Below are positions 23,160-34,709 of a DNA stretch of 64,000 bases, piece after piece. Position 1 is the stretch's first letter; each line of letters begins with the position of its first letter. Below the pieces are notes generated by a model. That model did no database searches. It was not told where the DNA came from and was given only the letters and a program-made list of their open reading frames with translations. Both the position numbers and the translations under genes were made by a program. This DNA is from Ailurus styani (taxonomy: Eukaryota > Chordata > Mammalia > Carnivora > Ailuridae), in NCBI GenBank assembly GCA_002007465.1, contig LNAC01000003.1:7794416-7858415 (forward strand), written 5' to 3'.

Positions 23160-23740
23160 TCTCCAGTAGTGCTCTGTTTTCTTGACTCTTTGTCTTTTCC
23201 TACCAATTTGATGGTGGCTACCTAAAGCTCATCTGTACTAACAGATAGGAAGACATCACTTTTAAAACTTTTGCTGCCTTAAATATTGTACTTAGCTGAA
23301 AGGCTTTGTTGAATGAAAACTTTCTTTGTGTTGTGTTTGGGTCTAGAAGCAGTTGGCTTTTCCAATGCTGTACGAATCCATATTTCTAGATCCCCTTTAT
23401 TTCTTCTCAGTTCTGCTTGTGAATCAGCCAATTCTGCCCTGAATTCACCTTCATTTTTGCAATACCTTGCCAAGCATATCCAATGGCTGTTAGCAGACAC
23501 TACTGTGGTTCTGTATTTATCTCTTACTCAGGAGTTAAATTTACCTAAGTGTATGATCTGCCTTCCAAGTTCTGACATACAGTGGTTTCACCAAATGTTT
23601 TCCACTCTATGACATACATTTTCTTCTTTGTCTCCTCCAGTATCATTTTTCTCATTGTCCACTGCCTTTCAAGTACACACCAAGTATTTAATTATATAGT
23701 AAAAACTCCATGCCTAATACTAATTTCCATGTTGATGAGA
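23160..23740. other. Unassigned stretch
   Basis: The 99-codon plus-strand frame at 23313-23612 begins with a hydrophobic stretch (FFVLCLGLEAVGFSNAV) that looks like a signal peptide. It shows no domain, no splice support and overlaps a 73-codon antisense frame. I do not call it a gene. Confidence 0.35.
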
Positions 23741-23744
23741 AGGG

Positions 23745-24070
23745 TTGAGGTTATATAATCATAACAAATTCGCCACAGAATCTAAGTGGCTTATCATAAC
23801 CCAGGTCAATTTCGTGTTTAGGTAAATGTACAAGTTATGAGGAAATTCTCCTCCATACAGTCACTCAGGGAACCAGGCTATCAGTGGCCATGCTGTCTAG
23901 AGCTCTTCTGTCTCAGCCTGTGGCTCCCAATGTTGTCAGGTCAAGAGCAACTGAAAATCATGCTTAATACCTCAGACTTGAAGTGACATATGTCATTTGC
24001 TCTCATAGCCACAGTCCATACTTAGACACACAACCCTGCCCTAAAGACAAGGTAGATGGAAATTTACATG
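23745..24070 (+). repeat. Old interspersed repeat, family unassigned
   Basis: 'ataatcataacaaattcgccacagaatctaagtggcttatcataa' then 'gaaattctcctccatacagtcactcagggaaccaggctatc' follow a common mammalian repeat that opens 'aacaaattaccacaaacttagtggcttaaaacaaca' and continues '...tcactcagg.accaggct'. Ends are approximate. Confidence 0.5.
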
Positions 24071-24540
24071 CAGGTGGAAGGGAAGGAGAGGAAAACTGAA
24101 TGTCGTGGGGTCTAGTTATTTCTCTCTCTTTGTATGTTTAATGGTCAGATAAGATAGAAACACAGAGAAGCCACAGTAACATTATTTGATCACCATGTTG
24201 GAGAAATATTTGTCAAACTATTCTATCATATCCTACGTATAATTGGGAAGCACAGGTTTGATCCATTCCCTCAGGTATAAAAATACCTAGGAACTAATAG
24301 GTATTTTAAAGAAACTACGTAACCATCCAATTGGCTCTTACCTTAAAAAAAAAATAAAAGACTCCCTCAGAACTAATGATACAACCTGGAAAACAGATTG
24401 AATAAAAGCCATCACTAGCAGGAAATAATAAGTGGAGCAGAAAAAGTGGAGGGAAAAAAATGAATGAAAAGGAGAAAAGAAAGAGTGAAACCATATAAAA
24501 ACATTCAGGAAAGATTTAGAGTGCTATTAAATATAAGGAA
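24071..24540. other. Unassigned AT-rich stretch
   Basis: No gene or repeat recognised. The right part is purine-rich. Confidence 0.4.
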
Positions 24541-24746
24541 TTTTTTTTAAGATTTATTTATTTATTTGAGAGAGAAGAAAAAGAGAGAGCAGGAGGAGGG
24601 TCAGAGGGAAAGGGAAAGAGAGAATCCCAGGCAGACTCCTCACTGAGCATGGAGCCCAACACGAGGCTCCTCTCATCACACTGAGATCAGGACCTGAGCC
24701 AAAACCAAGAATCGGCTGCTTAACCGACTGTGCCACCTAGGTGCCC
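24541..24746 (-). mobile_element. CanSINE, older copy
   Basis: Reverse copy from 'ttttttttaagatttatttatttatttgag' to 'gtgccacctaggtgccc'. The overlapping minus-strand 60-codon frame is a product of the SINE. Confidence 0.96.
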
Positions 24747-24749
24747 AAA

Positions 24750-25255
24750 GAAATTATTTTTAATAAAGCCAGGAGTCCATCTAAAACAGTACTTTCCAGC
24801 ATCAAACTTTATCATAACTAGGATATCAAGGTTTGGTACAAATAGAAGGATCCTAAATGATTCTCAGAAATGGCTATTTCTTAACATCTAGGTCAAGAAT
24901 GAGGGTTGTGAAAATTTTGGTGAGAAAGTGACAAGCCAGAAAAAAAATTGGCTCACCCACGATCATTATAGAAAGGACTAGAGCAGCCCTTCTAAGTTAA
25001 TGAACACTGCATGTGTCATTCAGCACCCAAGCACAGGGTGTTTGAGAGAAGGAAGGAATCGGAATCCCTTAGAAGAGGAAATCACCAGGGCCTGATCAGG
25101 CAGGAAAATCACTTGAAATAAAATATTTGCCAGAACTATTCCAAACAAGAGTTAAAATCCTTGCCAAAAAAATAGCTCATTCAAATTGATAAAAGCAGGT
25201 CTTAAAAACTAGACCTCTAAAACATGAGGAGGGGCCCTTAAACGCTTCCTAGAGA
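24750..25255. other. Unassigned stretch
   Basis: No gene or repeat recognised. Confidence 0.4.
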
Positions 25256-25345
25256 AAACCAGAGAGTAAATATTTTAGGTTTTGATGGCCATACAATCTC
25301 TATCATAGCTACTCACCACTGCTGCTGTAGCAAGAAAAAAAACAC
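25256..25345 (+). mobile_element. hAT-Charlie (MER1-group-like) DNA transposon fragment
   Basis: 'agagagtaaatattttaggttttgatggccatacaatctc' with 'ctactcaccactgctgctgtagcaag' matches the internal part of the nonautonomous hAT family that reads 'agatagtaaatattttaggctttgcgggccatacggtctc...ctactcaactctgccgttgtagc'. Terminal repeats are missing. The same family recurs near 27.9 kb and 51.9 kb. Confidence 0.75.
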
Positions 25346-25534
25346 AGACCTGCTTTTTTATTTCTAGTAATAAAAGGAATGCAGAGGAAAACAATGAAAT
25401 GTACTTTTCCCTAAAATATTATGAAATACCATGATACGTGACTAGAAGGAGGAAGAGTATATTGACATAAGCTTCACAACATTTCTGAAGATCAAATACA
25501 TATATATGCATGTGTATGTAAAGACACAGACATA

Positions 25535-25540
<6 letters not shown>

Positions 25541-25568
<28 letters not shown>

Positions 25569-25582
25569 CACACACAGACACA
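25541..25582. repeat. (AC)n microsatellite
   Basis: Fourteen perfect AC units (25541-25568) followed by interrupted CA/CAGA units. Preceded by a TATATATGCATGTGTATG tract. Confidence 0.98.
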
Positions 25583-25589
25583 TACACAT

Positions 25590-26199
25590 GTCCGAAAACA
25601 TAGAATTAGAATTTGGAATTCTTACCAAGGATGCATTGGATTTAGTTTGAATTTTAGAACTTGAATTAGTCCAAAAGCTATTTAGAGATGAATCAGGAAT
25701 GAGACAGTACTTTTTGGGGCCATAATCATGACTTATTTAGTAACATATATGCACTTTCCTAGCCCAATTATTTACCTGAAGAACAAAAATAGCTAGAAGT
25801 TGGAAAAGTCATACAACCTCTCTCCCAGTACTAGGAGTTCTTAACAATGGAAATATGAAGTCTCCTACTCAATCTCCCCCTTATCACCTTCCTTCATTCC
25901 ATGGACTGAAAAACTTCTGGAGAAATCATATTAAGCAAAAGGAAGAAGCATGTACTTCTAGCCATAGGACTGTCCATCCCATATGAGGAGTCCTAATTTC
26001 CCCATTGGTCCATAAGTCCAACAGTTTTTGCATAAAACTATTTTCCTAGTACCTTTGAACTCTAAGTAGAATAAATTACAAATTACAAAGTTTTGTGGGT
26101 ACTAAAAAAATGAAGATTCCACTAAGAAGTAAAATTTAATTCTGATACATTCTCAACTATTGTGAAAGACAGAGATTTGCGAAGGGTATCATAGCTAAT
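25590..26199. other. Unassigned stretch
   Basis: No gene or repeat recognised. Confidence 0.4.
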
Positions 26200-27110
26200 A
26201 TTTTTTTTCCTTTTTGAAATTATCTTTCTTTCTTTCCTGTTCACAAAAGTAACCATGGGTCATGATCAAATGTCACAAAGAAAGAACTTAAAAGAAACAG
26301 TTACCCATGATGCCAGTACTTAGAGACAACTACTGTTGATATTGTGAAGTATGTGCCCCCAGATTTTTATATTCATGTATATGTTTATATTTACCAAACT
26401 AAGATCTACTAAACAAACTATTCTTTAATTTGCTCTATTTCACTTAAAAACATAAACAATTTTAATGTACATAAGTAAAAGTGAGCTCTTTCTCTTTTAA
26501 CCACATTGCATTCCACTGGAGTATATGCCATAAATTATTTATGTCATCTTCTGATGGACATCGAGGCTGTAAAATTATTTTCACTATTTTCCACTGTAAC
26601 ATGAACATTTCAGTACACATATTTGAGTGAATTTGCCCTATTACTTCCCTTAGGGTAATTTCACAGAAATGCAATTTTCTATGTTGAAGAGTATCTAAAT
26701 TTAATATTTTGCATTATATTAATAAATTACCCTCTAGAAGAGTTGTAACAATTTACTCTGCCCCAAAGTTTCCAATACGAGTGTTTTTAAATAAATTATG
26801 GGATTTCCACAGACTAAAATATTGTGTTTCAAAAATTAATGACATGGCAGGGTATACACAGGATTTTATCAAGTAAAACAAGATACAAGATATAATAAAG
26901 CATACCACAGATAGCCTATATCAGTATATAAATTATATGTATGTGGAGAGGAATAAAAATATATAATATAAATGTGTGTCAAGAAGTGTCACACTTAGGG
27001 GAAAGGATTAGAGCAAATTTTTAAATTTTCCCTTATGGTTTTCTATATTTGTTAAACTTCCTAGAATTTGTGCATATTTTAGTTATAATCTGAAAGCCAG
27101 GAGTTTAAGG
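26200..27110 (+). mobile_element. Long old L1 (L1M-type) 3' region
   Basis: Phrases of the L1M 3' end occur in order over about 0.9 kb: 'catcttctgatggacatcgaggctgt' (26546-26571), 'ccttagggtaatttcacagaaatgcaattttc' (26648-26679), 'ttaccctctagaagagttgtaacaatttactctgccc' (26727-26763), 'ttaatgacatggcagggtatac' (26837-26858), and 'ttatggttttctatatttgttaaacttcctagaatttgtgcatattttagttataatc' (27033-27090). The copy is noncoding. The minus-strand 70-codon frame at 26462-26674 is a shadow of it. Confidence 0.75.
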
Positions 27111-27814
27111 AAATATTGGAAATCACAAAGCTGAAGAAACATATTTTCACCTATTTTGTAGTTTGTCTGATATTAGACCTACAATTATAAAACAGAAAAC
27201 CCCTAATGTGTCCCCGTCAGAAATATTTAAACATACCAGACTGTACTATTTTTTCCCCCACAAAGGACTTGTTTTAATTCATGAAATGTCTTCATGCCTA
27301 ATACCGAACAGAAGAAAACCTTTCTCTTCTCCCCTGAGAAGACAAGTAAGAGCACAACGGTGAGCCCCTGAAAACAGAGAAAAGTAGCTCTCAGAGCTAA
27401 TGCTCACCCTGGCTGCAGGCATTTTGGAAAGCTTTTTGGAAGGGAACAAATCATTAATAAGGACTCAATACTTACAGTGACCTTTGAGCAATTCCAGATG
27501 TAGACGTGCAGCTTTTTCCACAAATAATAAAGAAGGGCCGGCTACAAGAAGTGACAGTCCGAAACAGACTTGCAGGAGGCTAGAATTACATGGGACACAG
27601 AAAAGAGACTGAGCAGAAATGAAACAACGCAAAAAGAATCCAGATCCTTCAAACAACCAGAGATTTATTCTCTTACATGAGTTTTTACCCATTCTTTCCT
27701 TCGTGGAGAGGAAATAGAAGTTATTTTATATTTTCTGGATATAATTACGATTTTATCAGTCTTCGTGATGCACTTCATCTCCATCTTAACACTATGGCAA
27801 GTTTTTATACAGAG
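27111..27814. other. Unassigned stretch containing a minus-strand candidate exon
   Basis: No repeat was recognised. On the minus strand 27608-27476 is an open 133-nt segment bounded by a pyrimidine-rich AG acceptor and a GTAAGT donor (see findings). The plus-strand frame at 27163-27363 has no features. Confidence 0.3.
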
Positions 27815-27930
27815 TGACTCATTTAATCCTCATATAAACCCAACTTGGTAAAGACGATTGTTCACATTTTATAATTAGAAAAGTGAGGCACGGACATTTA
27901 AGGAGCTTGGCCAAGATCATGCATCTAGAA
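27815..27930 (-). mobile_element. MIR element, antisense
   Basis: 'tcatttaatcctcatataaaccc', 'cacattttataattagaaaagtgaggcacgga' and 'gagcttggccaagatcatgcatctag' are the reverse-complement MIR phrases 'tcatttaatcctcacaacaaccc', 'cattttacagatgaggaaactgaggcac' and 'aacttgcccaaggtcacacagctag'. Confidence 0.9.
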
Positions 27931-28117
27931 CAGGGGTCGACAAACTTCTTAAAGGGCTAGAGAGTAAATATTGGATTTGTTGACATAAGGTCTTGAGCAC
28001 AGCTCTTCGACTCTGCTGCAGAGGGCGAAAGCATGCAGACACTTCTCAAACCAGGGAACTGGGCCGTGAAACCCAAACAGGTGGTGGGATCACTGACTGC
28101 AGTTTGCCATCCCTTGG
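27931..28117 (+). mobile_element. hAT-Charlie nonautonomous transposon (MER1-group-like)
   Basis: The left end 'caggggtcgacaaactt' and the right end 'agtttgccatcccttgg' form imperfect terminal inverted repeats. Inside are 'agggctagagagtaaatattggattt', 'ctcttcgactctgctgcagagggcgaaagcatgcagac' and 'gggccgtg...aacaggtggtggg'. This is a short internally deleted element that never encoded a transposase. Subfamily is from memory. Confidence 0.85.
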
Positions 28118-29449
28118 CCAAGAGAGTCATAGAGCAAGACCCAAACTAAGTCTATGCCTGTAATAATTAAACTGTCACACAATAGAGGAAATAAAATCAA
28201 TGTGGTTCTCCTTCCAAGGTCCGGGTTCACTTATTCTCAAGAATTCTTTTGGCTCTCTATAAAGTCCTGCTCAAAGGAAACTGGCCACTTAACATGAATT
28301 GGCACTTGCTATGATCTGGTGCACAAAATGAGTTGGATTCCCAGAGAGCATAAACAAGGGAGGTAGCTTTCCTAACAAAATGGGATTTAACCACATTTTG
28401 TCAGGATAGACGTGCAGACTTCAAATCTGGGCAATACTCAGCCTTCTAAAATGGAGAGGAAAGAAGGACATGATTTGGGGCCCATTTTTAATTTTGAAAT
28501 ATTTAATTCAACAAATTCTATGACCACAATACTTTTTTCTTAATTTCAAAATTATTGTCACTGAGCAAATTTGTCTCATAAGCATAATAATATTAGGAAA
28601 CACAGCTGTACTCCTTTTAAATTGCTTAAAATTCAAAGTTGTGAGGAAAAGATATTTTAATAATATTTAGTTTTTCTAAAATTTATTTTAGTTTATGAAA
28701 ATATTCAACAAGCAGTGCCAGTTATTTGATTTTTTTAATAGTAAAGTCTTTAACAGAACTTATTTGAAAGCTGCATCCACGAATACAGAATGAATCAAGA
28801 TTACATGAGACTGCTAAAATAATTGAAAAGTTACATGATCTATAGACAAGAAAAAGAAGTCAGAAATTTAAACTCTCAGTCTTAACGTTATTACAGCCCA
28901 GTTGAACAACCTTGAGCTGTTCTTTCTAAAACTGAAACTTCATGGGGAAATGACAATAATAATCACCTGCTAACTGACCAGGACTACCATGAAATTTACA
29001 TGAAAAAAATTCAGAAAGTTACCTTGTTGATTTAAAACACTATCTTCATCAAGGTAGCCTTCTAAGACTTACAGTTTGCTTTTACAAAGAAAAATATCTT
29101 TGTTTTTTTCCTTCTATCTTTCACAGACCTATCATTTCTTTCACCAGAAACACAGTAAAGAAGACATCCAGAATTCCAAATCTTTGCCAGGCCATCACTG
29201 TGAAAAAGCACAGTCAACCTATAATCTTGTTACCATTTCATTTTTCAGGACCTTTAAAATTTTTTCCTTACCATCAATGATCACCATTTCTAAATATTCC
29301 ATTTACTAGATTCCTAAAGGTTTTCTCAAAGACTAAATAAAGACTAAATCACAGGAACATTTAGAAGACCACAAATTATTTATTTTAAGTAGTTTATACA
29401 AACCGATTGACTAAAATTTTAGCAGGATTTCTAATATCATAAGGACACT
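28118..29449. other. AT-rich stretch, nothing assigned
   Basis: About 1.3 kb without a recognised gene or repeat. The plus-strand 77-codon frame at 29076-29309 shows no protein features. Confidence 0.4.
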
Positions 29450-29815
29450 GTAACAGATTGTGTAAATTTTTTTCCTAAATATTTGCAGCCCAGCTCTTGG
29501 GGAAGATTATACTCCCCCACTTCACTGATGTCAACCTTTGTCATATGACTCGTGAAAAGTGAGAAGTGATGTGTGTCACTGGCAAGTAGAAATTTAAGAG
29601 CCACTACAGTTTGCTAGTTTCTCTTTACTCCTGTGTTAGAAGACTAGAATAGAGCAGATAAGGGCTCCATCAACAGGGGTCCAGAGTGAAGACAACATGG
29701 AACAGCACCAGACCAACCCATGAGACTATGGAGAATGAGTGAGCATTAAAGTTTTGTTCTTGCTAGTTATCAATATTTTAGGACACCTGTTACCACAGGA
29801 TAACCAAGGCTATAC
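29450..29815 (+). mobile_element. ERVL-MaLR (MLT1-type) LTR, decayed
   Basis: It opens near 'tgtaacagattgtg' (29450) and carries MaLR landmarks in sense order: 'gaagtgatgtgtgtcact' (29563-29580), 'tttaagagccactacagtttg' (29594-29614), 'aagggctccatcaacaggggtccagagtgaagacaacatgg' (29660-29700), 'tgagtgagcattaaagttttg' (29736-29756) and 'cacctgttaccacaggataaccaaggctatactaag' (29784-29819). It is a solitary, nonfunctional LTR. No flanking internal region is visible. Confidence 0.8.
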
Positions 29816-29819
29816 TAAG

Positions 29820-31302
29820 TGACTAATTAGAGGATGCCAAAGTCCAATTACATACTGTACCTTGACACTTTAATTATAATAATTAATGTAAAGATGGCAG
29901 CAGCATAAAACATCTCATTTATTTGGAGAGAAGCATTTCAATATTTCCTATAGGTTAATACAATTAAAACAGGATAGAAGACGAATTTTTGTCTGCACTA
30001 AACCCCAAAAACTTTGCAAGGCATTCAGAATACTAAAGAATGTTTAAGTTATTTGCAGGGTAGGAAAACATATAACCAGAGAATCACATCCAAAAATAAT
30101 GTTGCCCATTAGTAAGGGGTGATCTTTACCCTAGGAAAATGGGGTTCTTGCCATCCTTTTCTACAAACACTTTTTTCTTTTTCTCTCTTTTAGCTAAGAA
30201 ACTTCAAAATTATTTTCAAGGTAAAGAGAAATGACTCTCAAAATATATTAGCAAAATTCAGTACATTTCTTTAATCCAAAGACTAATAATATGTACATTT
30301 CTTTGCCTAGAAGATATGCCTTAATATTATGCAGGTCATATCAAGGTTTCTGTTTTTAATAAAAAGTAAATTGTGTCATCAGTATTTTTTTAAACCTAGT
30401 ATCTCTAAAATCCAGCTCAACACAAGAAACATACGGTTTCAGGGATAACAATAGACATGCTTTACAATTTCAAGAAATTATCAACACAGTACCAAGGATA
30501 CCCTGCCCTCTGCTGTCTGTATTATAATTTTGCATGTTTAATAGTTAAATTACTTCATTTAAAATCCAAGTTTTTTCCCTCCACATTGTGCTATTTAAAC
30601 ATTGTTTCTATTCTATTAGTTGTTTTCTTAGACAACGTACCATGTATATTTCACTTAAACACTAAACTAATCTTTTATACTGCTCCTGAGTAAAGGTACC
30701 CAGCGCTTTAATGCTAACTAGCCATAGCTCAGCTTGGAGTCTCTTATTGGTTCCACATTTATTTCTCTTATTCCTACCCCATCAATGATAAAATGTGATT
30801 ATTTCATATGGTAAATGTTGGCTAATAGTCCCACAGGCATTTTCTATTTTATTTAATCGCTCTTCCTCCTTGCATGTTGGCCTTGCCTTTGAAATCACTT
30901 CATATTTAGGGCAGATCTGCTGATGTGAAATGCTCTCCATTGTTATTTGCAAAAATCTCAGTCTGTCCTTCTGTAAAGTTTCTGTAGTAATCAATTCCAG
31001 ATAAACACTTATTTTCCCTGAATCCTTGGAGATAATAGTCTCCAGTCTTCTAGTTTCCATTGTTGCTACTGATACCACTCATCTCCATACTCCAGCTAGC
31101 CTCCCTGGCTCCATTTAACAATTTTCCAGTAAGTTGTCCCACTAACAATCTAGTCAAGCTCTTGTCACTACCGATTTAGGGGAATCTCACTGAGAATTGG
31201 GAAATTTCACTTTTTCATTGGCTTTCTACATCACCTGTATTGTAGGTTCCTCCATTCTACTCTGTTCCTGTCTGTATCTGTCATTTCTTAGAGTTTCTAG
31301 AA
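29820..31302. other. Unassigned stretch
   Basis: No gene recognised. The 98-codon minus-strand frame at 30782-31078 has a charged, protein-like composition and could be part of an old antisense retroelement ORF, but I could not match it to one. Left unassigned. Confidence 0.35.
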
Positions 31303-31412
31303 TTTTTATTTATTTTTCATTATTATATTAGTCACCATCCAGTACTTCATTAGTTTTTGATGTAGTCTTCCATGATTCATTGCGTGTGTATAATATCCAG
31401 TGCTCTTTGCAA
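31303..31412 (-). mobile_element. Carnivore-type L1 3'-end fragment, antisense
   Basis: 'tttttcattattatattagtcaccatccagtacttcattagtttttgatgtagtcttccatgattcattgcgtgtgtataatatccagtgctc' is the reverse complement of the carnivore L1 3' end, which in sense reads 'catggaacactacatcaaaaactaatgatgtactgtatggtgactaac' and then an A-rich tail. Only about 110 bp is present, as in a heavily 5'-truncated copy. The continuation to 31.54 kb is not recognised. Confidence 0.75.
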
Positions 31413-31875
31413 AATGCAGATTTAAAGTGCATCATCGGCATTACGTCAATGAAGGGGAAATGTGTTCGAGCATCACCATTTTCTTGGTATTCTATATATA
31501 TCTCGATGGTGGTTTTATACAGTAACATTCAATTTTTTTAAGATCACATACTTGTATCTGTCACAAAAATTGTAGCGCTTGCCCAATTATAGTTTTTTGC
31601 AAATTACATGCAGCACTTGTATTAATCTTAACATTAAAGACTAATGAACACATTTTTTAGACAAATAAATTTAACTAGAATATAGAGAATAGACTTTTCA
31701 TATAATCTGAGGTGCACGTGCCACTTGGTATCATAAACGGTCTCAGAAACATCAGCAGGCTTTCTGTTGAGCAATCTACCTAACAGTAAAGCTAGCTAGC
31801 ACGGTCCTTTGGACACTCTAGATAGCTTCAGACACTTTTAGATAATTCCAGAAATAAGTCTGAAAAAAGCACACA
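31413..31875. other. Unassigned stretch
   Basis: The sequence immediately 3' of the L1 fragment could be a 5'-inverted part of the same insertion but shows no match I recognise. Confidence 0.35.
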
Positions 31876-31891
31876 AAGTACTATTATTTTC

Positions 31892-32297
31892 TTTTTCCTA
31901 AAGATTTATTTATTTATTTTGAGAGATCGAGAGGGGTGGAAGGGGCAGAGGGAGAGACAGAGAATCCTCAAGAAGACTCCCTGCTTAGCACAGAGCCCCA
32001 TGTGGGGTTCAGTCTCACCAACCTGAGATCATGACCTGAACCGATATCAAGAGTTGGATGCTTGGGGCACCTGGGTGGCTCAGTCACTGAGTATCTGCCT
32101 TTGGCTCAGGTCGTGACCTCAGGGTCCTGGGATCGAGCCCTGAATCAGGCTCCCCAGTCGGCGGGAAGCCTGCTTCTCCTTCTCCCACTCCCCCTGCTTG
32201 TGTTCCCTCTCTAGTTGTGTCTCTCTGTGTCAAATGAATAAAATCTTTAAAAAAAAGAGTTGGATGCTCAGCCAACTGAGCCACCCAGGTTCCCCTG
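31892..32297 (-). mobile_element. Outer CanSINE, split by a nested CanSINE
   Basis: An older minus-strand CanSINE starts with 'taaagatttatttatttattttgagag', is interrupted at 32062, and resumes at 32269 with 'cagccaactgagccacccaggttccc'. Its TSD reads aagtactattattttc (31876-31891) and aagtattattattttc (32298-32313), one mismatch. Removing the inner insertion leaves a complete CanSINE of about 200 bp. Confidence 0.95.
32063..32254 (+). mobile_element. Inner CanSINE, nested in the outer one
   Basis: 'ggggcacctgggtggctcag' head, 'gctcaggtcgtgacctcagggtcc', a pyrimidine body and 'caaatgaataaaatctttaaaa' tail. A perfect 14-bp TSD, aagagttggatgct, flanks it at 32049-32062 and 32255-32268, and both copies lie in outer CanSINE sequence. 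Confidence 0.97.
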
Positions 32298-32313
32298 AAG
32301 TATTATTATTTTC

Positions 32314-33264
32314 AATTAATAAATATGGAACCACTCAAATTACATTATGTCCCAATGAATACGCAAATGAAATAGGTGAAATCTTACCACTCATCAAAGT
32401 GTCCTCATTAATTCAATGAAATTTGTTTTATACATGACATGTGCTTGATAGAGATGCAAATGGATAGAGCAGTGAAAAGTGGGCCTGTCTGAGGTCATAG
32501 ATTGTAGTCTCCTACAGGAGAGTAACGATTATCGAGTCAGTGCAGCAAAGCATGGTGAGTGCTACAATAGGAAAAGTACAGCCCGTCACGTGAATTCTTA
32601 ATTTCAGAAACATTTTGAAAAGATTCAGGCTCTTATGATCTGGCTTGAGATCACACCATAGACAGAAACTTGGAAAGCGTCTGTTTTATTTCTTAGCCCT
32701 GAGAATCACATCATAACTCATTTGTTCTCTCTACATTATTTGAAATCCTAGGCGGCCACTAAAAACAGTTCATAAAAAATTAAAACTTATTAAAAATGTT
32801 AGTGATGGTTTACAAAGTTTGGTACAGATAGTTGCAAGTCAATACAATTTTGAAAGGGCATCTCCTATGATGGATGGGTTCACTCAAAGTACAGATTATT
32901 AGAGTTTTGGTAAATCATGCAAATATATCTGAGTTCTCTGAAGTCAAGACAGAGTGAGAACACAGCAACTAAAAATAGGTAAGAGATGATATATGAACCA
33001 AATATACTTTTAAATGTATACTGTACCAGTTTAAAATTTAATTGGCATAATGTAATCCTGCACAAATTTAGAAAGCATACAAGGTTATCAGGATTAGAGA
33101 TTCCTTAAAATAGAGGTTCTATTTTAAATGCAACAACCCAATAAGCATCATCTTGCATTGAAGTGAAATGACCCATTTTCTTTTTCTTTGTCTTCTCTTA
33201 ACACAGGGAAGTTAAAGTAGCAAGGGGTAATGCATATATATAGTCTCAGAGGTATGCAATGATG
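32314..33264. other. Unassigned stretch
   Basis: No gene recognised. 32430-32580 has faint resemblance to the ancient repeat noted at 2765-2935 but is not delimited. Confidence 0.35.
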
Positions 33265-33385
33265 TGTTTGGGAATTCACCAAGTCTGGGTTTGAGGATCC
33301 CTCAGCCTGAGTTTAAGGCTGTGGACAAGGCCCTAAACCTCTGGGCTATTAGTCATGGTGTTCAGATCCCTAAAATGGGATCTCT
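33265..33385 (+). mobile_element. MIR element, sense, diverged
   Basis: 'gtctgggtttgaggatccc', 'gctgtggacaaggccctaaacctctgggctattagtca' and 'gatccctaaaatggga' follow MIR text 'ctgggttcgaatccc', 'gtgtgaccttgggcaagtcacttaacctctctgggcctcagtt' and 'catctgtaaaatggg'. Confidence 0.6.
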
Positions 33386-34540
33386 GAGACCCTTTCTCCT
33401 CTTACATTCTGTGTGTCTGTGTGGTTTTCACTGAGGTTTATTGAGTCTCAAAAGCTCAGGCACTCTACCTTCCTAAAAAATATTCTTTGAGTACCTCAAT
33501 ATAATAATGGACTATATTTATTCACTGCCAGCACATGTTTAAGAAATTTATAAGGTTGGGGCAATTGGGAATGGTGGCAAGGGCCAATGAAGGACACATG
33601 TGTATAAATATCTATGCTCAATATTGTCTTTTATTAATCTTCTAATGTTTATGATTGGTCTAATGTTTATTCATAAAATTATTTCATCCCAGACTGTAAA
33701 CCTTACTTTGTAGGAATTATACTCTTTATTCTGCCATCCAGACAGTAATTTCTTAGGAACTTCTTGATTAATCACTAAGGCAGCTTTAAAAACAATCAAG
33801 CAATTGCTTGGTACCTAGATTTTTTACCCACTTTACTTCAGAGAAAACTCTGAGGTCTACTTCTTAAATATAAAACAAGAACTTAAATAATACTTCTCAC
33901 TTTTATGCCCACAGTAGTTACTACAGAAAGAAGGTAAAGAAAAGAATGAAACATTTATTTCTAAAACAAGAGTGGGCCAACACTATCATTTTATTACTAC
34001 ACACCCATACCTGTCATTTTCATGTTAAACATTTAATGTTAGTAAATTGGTACATGAATTATTGGTAAGGAAATTTTTCATGAGGAAAATAACCTCTAAA
34101 ATAAATCTTGTGCAGTGTAAAAGAGTATGTGCATAAGGAGATGGAAGGCAGCTCCCAAAGGAGAAAGTTGTCTGAGCTCTTAGGTATGAATATGAAAAAT
34201 CTCCCCTCATTTCACCTCTTTCCTCAGGGCCAGATTGTTCCATGAACTGAGCCCATTCCAACTTGAATATACTTAATATGAATGAACATTATAGCAAATG
34301 TCAACAAGGCCAAATTCTGCTACCACAAAAATTTTAAAACAAATAATCACCATAAGGAAAATAGTCATAAACCCTGGCTTATGGCCCATGCTTGGTTGGG
34401 TTTTTAAAATATGCTACTCAAAATAATTCCACACAATTTTATCAAGTTCTTAACACTCGTTACTCCAGTGGCTTTCAAGTTTTTACTGTGACCTCTAGTA
34501 AAAAATATATTTTACATCATGGCCAAGTATATGTACTTAT
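33386..34540. other. AT-rich stretch, nothing assigned
   Basis: No gene or repeat recognised. The minus-strand 78-codon frame at 34025-34261 has no features. Confidence 0.4.
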
Positions 34541-34612
34541 GTGTGTGTGTGTGTGTGTGTATAATGTAGAGTTATATATATATAAACTTTATATATTTAT
34601 ATATATATGAAA
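34541..34612. repeat. (GT)10 microsatellite followed by AT-rich repeat
   Basis: Ten perfect GT units at 34541-34560, then TATA-type dinucleotide runs to about 34610. The frame running through it is low-complexity. Confidence 0.95.
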
Positions 34613-34709
34613 TTATAAAATGGAAAAATGTTTTATAAAACACACCTACCCTTACTGCATGCTACACTCTACATATTCTCTTCTATTTTCTTTTAAAAAA
34701 TGCTGTTTA

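Noticed and set aside
23313..23612. 99-codon plus-strand frame with a signal-peptide-like start
   Set aside because: No splice signals, domain or conservation evidence. The opposite strand has an equally long frame over the same bases.
30782..31078. 98-codon minus-strand frame, possibly a retroelement ORF
   Set aside because: The charged composition is suggestive, but I could not match it to L1, L2 or an ERV, so it is left unassigned.
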